The notes below the pieces were generated by a model. The model searched no databases, was not told the origin of the DNA, and was given only the letters and a program-made list of their open reading frames with translations. Positions 33,015 to 37,521 of a stretch of 37,521 nucleotides of DNA are shown piece by piece. Made by a program: the position numbers and the translations under genes. Each line of letters opens with the position of its first letter. Positions within the stretch are counted from its first letter, which is position 1. Origin of the DNA: CAZHOV01 sp964534315 (GTDB taxonomy: Bacteria; Bacteroidota; Bacteroidia; Chitinophagales; Saprospiraceae); contig CAZHOV010000036.1 of the NCBI GenBank assembly GCA_964534315.1, positions 1 through 37,521 of the forward strand, written 5' to 3'.

Positions 33015-33962
33015 TCAAGGTGTTTTTCGGGCCAACAACTCAAAAATATCCTTCACCTCGTCTTCCAGCATATTGTGAAGGGTGTAAGATAAGGTGTTTT
33101 TTAATAACGTAGTGTCGACCTTTAAGGTATTGGGATGAACAGATTGGTCTGCCTGGTTCAATTGAATAGGTATTTTTTGGTTGAATTCTTCCTGGTATAC
33201 CTGTTGAACAAGTTGCGCTATTTGCAGCATGGTCATTGTTTGTCCGCTGGCAAGATTAAAAGCCTGGTTGGGCGGATGCTCTAGTTGCAGTACTTTCTCT
33301 GTAATGGAACAAACATCCCCCATCCAGATAAAATCACGGGGGCTTTGGCCATTCGAGCGTAGCCTGATCTCCTGTCGTTGGAAGGCATTTCTGGCCAAGT
33401 CATTTAGTATTAAATACCATTTGGAGGTGTTGATATCCTTTGGGCAACCATAGCTGTTGGTCAATCTGAAAATCGTATAGGGGAACTGATTTTTTTGGTG
33501 AAAGAGTTGCACGTATCGTTCGGCAAAATAATGGGTTAGGGCGTAGTGATTTTTAGGATTCACCGGTGTTTGCTCGGTGATAGTTCCTTCATAAGTTCCA
33601 TATACCTGAAAAGTAGAGAAATAGATAAAGTGAGGCAAAACCGGTTGATCTAATAGGGTTTTTAATAAATTGTTTGTTCCAAGGCTGTTGATATTCAATG
33701 CTCTTTCCGGATAATTTTTCAAATTCCCTTCATTGAGACTTGCCAGATGAATGACAAAATCGAAGGAATAGCCAGCAAGTGCTTGTTTGCACGAATTCAG
33801 TTCAACGATGTCGCAAGGTAAAAAAGTATAATCAAGGTGACTGAGGTGAGGTCTGTGATTATTGGCCAGCACAAACACCTCATAGTCGCGCTCACAAAAA
33901 TACTCCGTCATCCAGGAACCCAAATTTCCCAATCCTCCGGTGATTAAAATGCATGGCTTCAT
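33015..33962 (-). CDS. extended SDR with altered active site (YxxxH)
   Basis: A 315-residue extended SDR with the Rossmann motif ITGGLGNLGSW (GxxGxxG) at the N-terminus, VIHLASLNEGN at the NNAG-equivalent position, and FIYFSTFQVYG before the active site. The usual YxxxK is YALTH (Tyr140-His144), so the lysine that lowers the tyrosine pKa is missing; the codon at 33533-33531 clearly reads CAT. Downstream motifs FRLTNSYG, SPRDFIWMGDVC and FNLASGQTMTM are normal, so the fold is intact. It is the first gene of the SDR-SDR-rfbC set, with a TAnnTTTG promoter 22 bp upstream, and divergent from the GmhA-like isomerase by 42 bp. It is either an enzyme with a changed mechanism or a non-catalytic partner; both are inferences. 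Confidence 0.85.
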   Translation of the reverse strand: MKPCILITGGLGNLGSWMTEYFCERDYEVFVLANNHRPHLSHLDYTFLPCDIVELNSCKQALAGYSFDFVIHLASLNEGNLKNYPERALNINSLGTNNLLKTLLDQPVLPHFIYFSTFQVYGTYEGTITEQTPVNPKNHYALTHYFAERYVQLFHQKNQFPYTIFRLTNSYGCPKDINTSKWYLILNDLARNAFQRQEIRLRSNGQSPRDFIWMGDVCSITEKVLQLEHPPNQAFNLASGQTMTMLQIAQLVQQVYQEEFNQKIPIQLNQADQSVHPNTLKVDTTLLKNTLSYTLHNMLEDEVKDIFELLARKTP

Positions 33963-33974
33963 CTGATTTATTCC

Positions 33975-33982
33975 TATTTTTG
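33975..33982 (+). promoter_or_regulatory. -7 element for the GmhA-like gene
   Basis: TATTTTTG (TAnnTTTG) ends 22 bp before the ATG at 34005. It directly faces and nearly abuts the minus-strand element at 33992-33985. Confidence 0.5.
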
Positions 33983-33984
33983 AG

Positions 33985-33992
33985 CAAAATTA
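33985..33992 (-). promoter_or_regulatory. -7 element for the SDR-SDR-rfbC operon
   Basis: Minus strand TAATTTTG (TAnnTTTG) ends 22 bp before the SDR ATG at 33962. It is only 2 bp from the opposing plus-strand element, so the two initiation sites fall on top of each other. Confidence 0.5.
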
Positions 33993-34004
33993 ATAAAACA
34001 ACCG

Positions 34005-34580
34005 ATGGGGCTACGAATAAAAGCAATTATCAAAGAAAGTATTGCCGTAAAACAGGAAATCCTTGAACAGGAGTCGTTACTCCAAACGATCAACAAGGTG
34101 ATCGAACAATGTGCAGCGGCATTTCAAAACGATCAAAAATTATTGTTTTGCGGAAACGGTGGCAGCGCGGCAGATGCTCAACATATCGCTGCTGAGCTTT
34201 CCGGTCGTTTTTATAAAGACCGCCCGGCCCTTTTTGCGGAAGCTTTGCACGTTAACACCTCCTACCTTACTGCCGTTGCCAATGATTATGGATATGATGA
34301 GGTATTTGCCCGATTGGTACAGGGATTTGGTAGAAAAGGAGATGTATTATTTGGTCTCTCCACCTCCGGCAATTCAACTAATATCGTCAAAGCTTTCGAA
34401 CAGGCCCGTACAATAGGTATGACGACTATTGCCATGACTGGCCAAAGCGGCGGCCAACTGGCCGGGCTTGGCGATTTTTTAATCAATATCCCCTCAACTG
34501 ATACGCCCCGTATTCAAGAGGCGCACATTATGGTTGGGCATATCATTTGTGAGTTGCTGGAAAAAGAATTATTCCCGTAG
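34005..34580 (+). CDS. gmhA: SIS-domain phosphoheptose isomerase (GmhA-like)
   Basis: A 191-residue cytosolic SIS-domain isomerase. GmhA converts sedoheptulose-7-phosphate to D-glycero-D-manno-heptose-7-phosphate, the first step toward heptose for lipopolysaccharide or S-layer glycans. The phosphosugar-binding motif FCGNGGSAADAQHIAAELSGRF (from residue 48) is diagnostic. The second half carries FGLSTSGNSTNIVKAFEQA and the closing DTPRIQEAHIMVGHIICELLE typical of GmhA. It is divergent from the SDR-SDR-rfbC cluster with 42 bp between starts, supporting a role in surface sugar synthesis. No heptose kinase/adenylyltransferase (hldE) is present in the window, so a related phosphosugar isomerase cannot be fully excluded. 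Confidence 0.9.
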   Translation: MGLRIKAIIKESIAVKQEILEQESLLQTINKVIEQCAAAFQNDQKLLFCGNGGSAADAQHIAAELSGRFYKDRPALFAEALHVNTSYLTAVANDYGYDEVFARLVQGFGRKGDVLFGLSTSGNSTNIVKAFEQARTIGMTTIAMTGQSGGQLAGLGDFLINIPSTDTPRIQEAHIMVGHIICELLEKELFP

Positions 34581-34616
34581 AGGATGGCTCATAGACTTAT
34601 GAGACAGTCTCGAAGG

Positions 34617-35792
34617 TTAAGAACTTCCCAATTCTACCGGTAATGTCAGTTCCTCCGAATCTCTCAAAATGGTAACGTCCACCGTTTCTCCGGGTTTGAA
34701 TTTTTCCAGGGTTAGAATTAGGTCGTTAAATGATTTAATGTCATACTTGCCAATTTTGGTTATAATATCGCCGAGATAGATCTTTCCTTGTCTATCCATT
34801 CGGGTAGGTTGGATACCAGCTTTGGCAGCTCCGGTATTATCAAACACTTTTAATACGATTACGCCCTCAATACCTAGTTGATTAGCATAGCGTGGGTTAG
34901 CAGGTTGGATGCCCAGGGTTGGGCGTTTGATCTCTCCATATTTGATCAGTTCAGGGACTACCCAGTTGACCACATCTACGGGGATGGAAAACCCGATTCC
35001 TGCGGAGGCTCCGGAGGGGCTGTAAATAGCTGTGTTGACACCAATCAGTCTTCCTCCGGAATCCAGTAGCGGTCCTCCCGAGTTACCCGGATTAATAGCG
35101 GCGTCTGTCTGGATCACATCCTTGATGGGGATGCCCGCCACAGACTCTATCTCCCGTCCCAGTGCACTGACGATCCCGGTGGTGAGGGTTTGGTCAAGGC
35201 CAAAAGGGTTACCGATAGCGTAGACCGATTGACCGACTAACAGGTCGTTCGATGTGCCTATGGGAATAGGGCGAAGTACTTTTCGAGGGGCATCAATCTT
35301 CAATACTGCCAGATCTTTTTCAGGGGCTTGTCCAATAACAGTTGCTTCGTAGTTTTCTCCGTTGGCCAGATTGACGATAGCGCGGTTAGCACCGCGGATA
35401 ACGTGATAATTGGTAATGATATGCCCTTCTTTGTCCCAAACAAATCCGGAGCCCGTACCCGCCGGAATTTCAGTAGGACGAAATGAAAAATAATCGTATT
35501 GTACTCGAGTGGTGGTAATAAAGCAAACTGAATTGGAGGCTTCTTCAAACAGATTGATCGTTGCTAGCTCGGACCGGGTTAGATCTCTTCGCGGAGCTAT
35601 AGCTCTGCCACCTTCCGGGGTAGTGGTTTTTACCGAGCTCATGGTATCAGCAGAGACTAACAGCGTATCTGATTCTTTCCTGTCCGATCCCTCTCCTTCT
35701 GCATTTTTCCAGGCCACACCGGCAAAGAAGCCGCCGGCAATGAGGATAATCCACAATAAGATCCGAATGGGGCGAAAAGTTGATAAGGTCAT
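34617..35792 (-). CDS. DegQ/HtrA-type periplasmic serine protease
   Basis: A 391-residue S1C protease with a PDZ domain. The N-terminal segment ILLWIILIAGGFFAGVAW (residues 11-28) is a signal anchor or uncleaved signal, placing it at the periplasmic face. The catalytic triad is visible: His130 in ITNYHVIRG, Asp160 in EKDLAVLKI and Ser238 in INPGNSGGPLLD, with the oxyanion region intact. The single PDZ domain spans about 290-385 (GVIVLKVFDNTGAAKAGI ... GDIITKIGKYDIKSFNDLI). Such proteases degrade misfolded envelope proteins. It is a single gene on the minus strand, whose start is 16 bp from a 7-bp repeat array that occupies its leader/promoter region. It is convergent with gmhA 36 bp away. Confidence 0.95.
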   Translation of the reverse strand: MTLSTFRPIRILLWIILIAGGFFAGVAWKNAEGEGSDRKESDTLLVSADTMSSVKTTTPEGGRAIAPRRDLTRSELATINLFEEASNSVCFITTTRVQYDYFSFRPTEIPAGTGSGFVWDKEGHIITNYHVIRGANRAIVNLANGENYEATVIGQAPEKDLAVLKIDAPRKVLRPIPIGTSNDLLVGQSVYAIGNPFGLDQTLTTGIVSALGREIESVAGIPIKDVIQTDAAINPGNSGGPLLDSGGRLIGVNTAIYSPSGASAGIGFSIPVDVVNWVVPELIKYGEIKRPTLGIQPANPRYANQLGIEGVIVLKVFDNTGAAKAGIQPTRMDRQGKIYLGDIITKIGKYDIKSFNDLILTLEKFKPGETVDVTILRDSEELTLPVELGSS

Positions 35793-35808
35793 GGTGAAAT
35801 ATTTTATT

Positions 35809-35857
35809 AGTGAACAGTGAACAGTGAACAGTGAACAGTAAACAGTAAACAGTGAAT
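35809..35857. repeat. AGTGAAC heptamer array upstream of HtrA
   Basis: Seven consecutive 7-bp units: AGTGAAC x4, AGTAAAC x2, AGTGAAT x1. The array starts 16 bp upstream of the HtrA start codon (minus strand). Confidence 0.9.
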
Positions 35858-35873
35858 AATTTTAAGTTTTCCT

Positions 35874-36005
35874 AATTAACCTAAGTTGCGATGAAGGGGG
35901 GTAAATAAGAAGAATTTTGAGAAAAATGTAGCCATTAAACTAATTTTTAGCTCAAATATTCGACTTATTTAGCCTCTTTTAAATGAATCACAACTTGCGT
36001 TAATT
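35874..36005. repeat. 132-bp segment with imperfect 18-bp inverted arms
   Basis: AATTAACCTAAGTTGCGA (35874-35891) and TCACAACTTGCGTTAATT (35988-36005) are inverted repeats matching at 15 of 18 positions. Like the 25658-25822 element, the interior includes a TTTGAGAAAAA stretch, hinting at a common element type. Confidence 0.4.
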
Positions 36006-36132
36006 AAATAAAGTAAAATAGGATATTAGGAGTTCATTCTTAGAAAGAAAAATCTGCTCTTTTGAGGGAAAAACCGGGGAATTTCCCGGTAAATCACATT
36101 CGATCACCAATAAATACATGCTTATTATTGTT

Positions 36133-36188
36133 AATTGTAATGTGTAAAAAGAGGAAGTATCCGAATATTTACTCTTTTAATTACAATT
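36133..36188 (+). other. hairpin upstream of the TonB-like gene
   Basis: AATTGTAAT (36133-36141) pairs with ATTACAATT (36180-36188), and AAAAGAG (36147-36153) with CTCTTTT (36172-36178), giving a two-part stem with an 18-nt loop. It lies 124 bp before the start and could be part of a leader or an upstream terminator. Confidence 0.4.
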
Positions 36189-36311
36189 CGGGTTAATGGA
36201 TTATTACATAGATGTTTTTAATTAGACTTTAACAGGCGGTTTAACATTTCCTTGTAATAATTTCGAGAGGTAGGTGCGTTTAGTAACTATCAACAAAACC
36301 CGAACGACAGT

Positions 36312-37112
36312 ATGCAGAAGCAAGCTAACGAAAAAAAGAACCGGAAAAAAGGACTATACCTGACCTTTTTCTTTCATGCCATTTTAATCGGTGCTGCCCT
36401 GATTCCTTTCCTGGGCAGAGATGCCGAAGACCAACCACAATATGAAGCGGCTATTGTAGTCGACTTCAGCGATTTTTCCAGTGCGGCCAGTACTAGTGCG
36501 CCCAAGCGTACCAAGAAGGTAAAAAAGCAGCAAAAACAGGTAGAAAAGAAAGTGGAGCAGGAAAAGCCCAAGCCGGAGCAAAAGACCAAGCCTTTAAATA
36601 CCGATGAATTATTTGAAGATCCCCTGCCGGAATCGGAAGAACCTGCCGACGAAATAGATATTCCTGATCCGGAGCCTGTCATGCCGGTCATTGAAGAAGT
36701 AGACACGGAGGAAGCTGCCGAAGAAGAAGGCGAAATAGCCGAAGAGGCCAGCGAGAGTGGCGATGGCAATGATGGTGACCGCGGCGAAGGCGATCATGGC
36801 GATATGGATGCCGGCGAAGGCGAAGGGGTCGACGATTTTGGTGGTGACGGTATCTTCAACCGAAGAGTGATCAAAAGAGGAAATGTAAAATCTGTCACAG
36901 AGCAAGAGGGCAAGATCGTGATCAACCTTTGTGTCAACAACGAAGGTCGCGTCACCTATGCTGATGTCGATAAAGCCAAGTCCACCATCAAGAACGACTA
37001 TGTTTTGTCAAAAGCAGAATACTGCGCCAATCAATATATTTTTGAAAGAGACTATTCGGTACCTAAAAAACAATGTGGTACGTTGACGTTTGTGTTTAAG
37101 ATCGAGGATTAA
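36312..37112 (+). CDS. TonB-like energy transducer with acidic linker
   Basis: A 266-residue protein with TonB architecture. A short basic N-terminus (EKKNRKKG) is followed by one transmembrane segment (LYLTFFFHAILIGAALIPFL, about 15-34), then an extended periplasmic linker. A C-terminal domain from about residue 183 (NRRVIKRGNVKSVTEQEGKIVINLCVNNEGRVT ... CGTLTFVFKIED) resembles the TonB C-terminal fold of Bacteroidota. The linker is Lys/Gln-rich at 64-93, then strongly acidic at 95-145, and then Gly/Asp-rich (GDGNDGDRGEGDHGD, 148-180). TonB passes proton-motive energy from ExbBD to outer-membrane transporters such as SusC. ExbB/ExbD genes are not next to it. The call rests on architecture and the C-terminal pattern, with less certainty than for classic TonB. 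Confidence 0.7.
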   Translation: MQKQANEKKNRKKGLYLTFFFHAILIGAALIPFLGRDAEDQPQYEAAIVVDFSDFSSAASTSAPKRTKKVKKQQKQVEKKVEQEKPKPEQKTKPLNTDELFEDPLPESEEPADEIDIPDPEPVMPVIEEVDTEEAAEEEGEIAEEASESGDGNDGDRGEGDHGDMDAGEGEGVDDFGGDGIFNRRVIKRGNVKSVTEQEGKIVINLCVNNEGRVTYADVDKAKSTIKNDYVLSKAEYCANQYIFERDYSVPKKQCGTLTFVFKIED

Positions 37113-37227
37113 GCGGTTCAAAGGGGAACAGCGAAGTATTCTAGAGGACGTTGCCGCTTGCATAGTCCTTTACTATTAATGAAAAAAAACTATGAACTAT
37201 TCACTATTTTACTGTTCGATTTTTTTG

Positions 37228-37235
37228 TATCTTTG
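37228..37235 (+). promoter_or_regulatory. -7 element of the tRNA-Leu promoter
   Basis: TATCTTTG, an exact TAnnTTTG match, 21 bp upstream of the mature tRNA 5' end. Confidence 0.6.
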
Positions 37236-37256
37236 CGTTCCGCCTTTAAAATAGAT

Positions 37257-37340
37257 GCCGACGTGGCGGAACTGGTAGACGCGCTGGATTCAAAATCCAG
37301 TTCTGGCAACAGAGTGGGGGTTCGATTCCCCCCGTCGGTA
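37257..37340 (+). tRNA. tRNA-Leu (anticodon CAA)
   Basis: An 84-nt class II tRNA. The acceptor stem GCCGACG/CGTCGGT (first pair G-U) ends with discriminator A at 37340. The anticodon stem CTGGA/TCCAG surrounds the loop TTCAAAA with anticodon CAA at 37291-37293, reading UUG. A 15-nt long variable arm (37301-37315) and the T-arm GGGGG-TTCGATT-CCCCC complete the cloverleaf. CCA is not encoded. Confidence 0.97.
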
Positions 37341-37343
37341 CTC

Positions 37344-37377
37344 AAAGCTCAGCGGTTTGAACCGTTGGGCTTTTTTT
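37344..37377 (+). terminator. intrinsic terminator after tRNA-Leu
   Basis: AAAGCTCAGCGGTT pairs with AACCGTTGGGCTTT (14-bp-class stem with two wobble pairs), followed by a run of seven T. It begins 3 bp after the tRNA. The remaining bases to 37521 contain only a small GCGAC/GTCGC hairpin (37471-37485) and no clear gene. Confidence 0.85.
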
Positions 37378-37521
37378 CATGGGCTTTTTCGTTAGCAAAG
37401 CACCGGGACCAAGTTACGATAAAAATGCAGCCATATCGTTTACTGCTACAGGTAATAATGTATATGCGGTGCGACAAGAAGTCGCTATAAATACTGTTAA
37501 ATTATTGATTAACAGACTTTT

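Larger units (their letters stand above)
35793..36311. other. 519-bp divergent intergenic region (HtrA / TonB-like)
   Basis: AT-rich gap with the AGTGAAC array, an inverted-repeat pair, a small ACCGGG/CCCGGT hairpin at 36073-36090 and a larger hairpin at 36133-36188. No coding frame is convincing and no exact TAnnTTTG element was located, so neither promoter can be placed. Confidence 0.55.

Noticed and set aside
37158..37490. 110-residue frame at the right edge
   Set aside because: It runs straight through the tRNA-Leu gene and its terminator, so it is not a real protein gene.

Overview
The window comes from a Bacteroidota genome, most likely the Saprospiria/Lewinella side of the phylum (inference from gene content, no phylogeny run). 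Supporting signs are a SusC/SusD outer-membrane uptake pair, a type IX secretion (T9SS) C-terminal sorting domain, two very long FG-GAP/VCBS + ASPIC/UnbV lipoproteins, several promoters of the Bacteroidota TAnnTTTG type, and 7-15 bp tandem repeats in the gaps between genes. No phage, transposase, CRISPR or plasmid gene was recognised.

Layout. (1) 1-5961: the 3' end of a ROK sugar kinase, a convergent secreted GH65 glycosidase, and the glpK-glpD glycerol catabolism pair. (2) 5954-17377, minus strand: SusC transporter, SusD lipoprotein, a strong hairpin, then two tandem paralogous ~1,100-residue FG-GAP/ASPIC lipoproteins joined by an 8-bp overlap; this reads as one nutrient-uptake locus. (3) 17723-24082, plus strand: a sodium:solute symporter and a 1,447-residue T9SS-exported modular protein (two copies of a beta-helix module, SprB-like and PKD domains, cohesin-like and dockerin-like modules). 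(4) 24165-28204: RseP protease, a 533-bp non-coding gap rich in palindromes, RsmE rRNA methyltransferase, and a cytosolic GH37 trehalase overlapping rsmE tail to tail. (5) 28318-31234: an MFS transporter divergent from the trehalase, an 8-bp repeat array abutting a promoter, a DUF4159 protein, a composite repeat/hairpin island and a PspC protein. (6) 31330-34580: a nucleotide-sugar/surface-polysaccharide cluster (RfbC-like epimerase, two extended SDRs, divergent GmhA-like isomerase) with overlapping divergent promoters. (7) 34617-37521: a DegQ/HtrA protease, a 519-bp non-coding gap, a TonB-like protein with an acidic linker, and tRNA-Leu(CAA) with its terminator.

How the genes fit together. 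The secreted GH65 enzyme, ROK kinase, cytosolic trehalase and MFS porter point to alpha-glucoside/trehalose use. The SusCD-FG-GAP block and SSS symporter suggest capture of an unknown organic nutrient with sodium-coupled inner-membrane uptake. RseP and HtrA serve envelope quality control. Most of the window is ordinary chromosome. The least explained parts are the FG-GAP lipoprotein pair attached to SusCD, the modular T9SS protein, an SDR lacking its catalytic lysine, the face-to-face promoters at 33975-33992, and the repeat/palindrome islands near 25.6-25.9, 29.6-31.0 and 35.8-36.2 kb.
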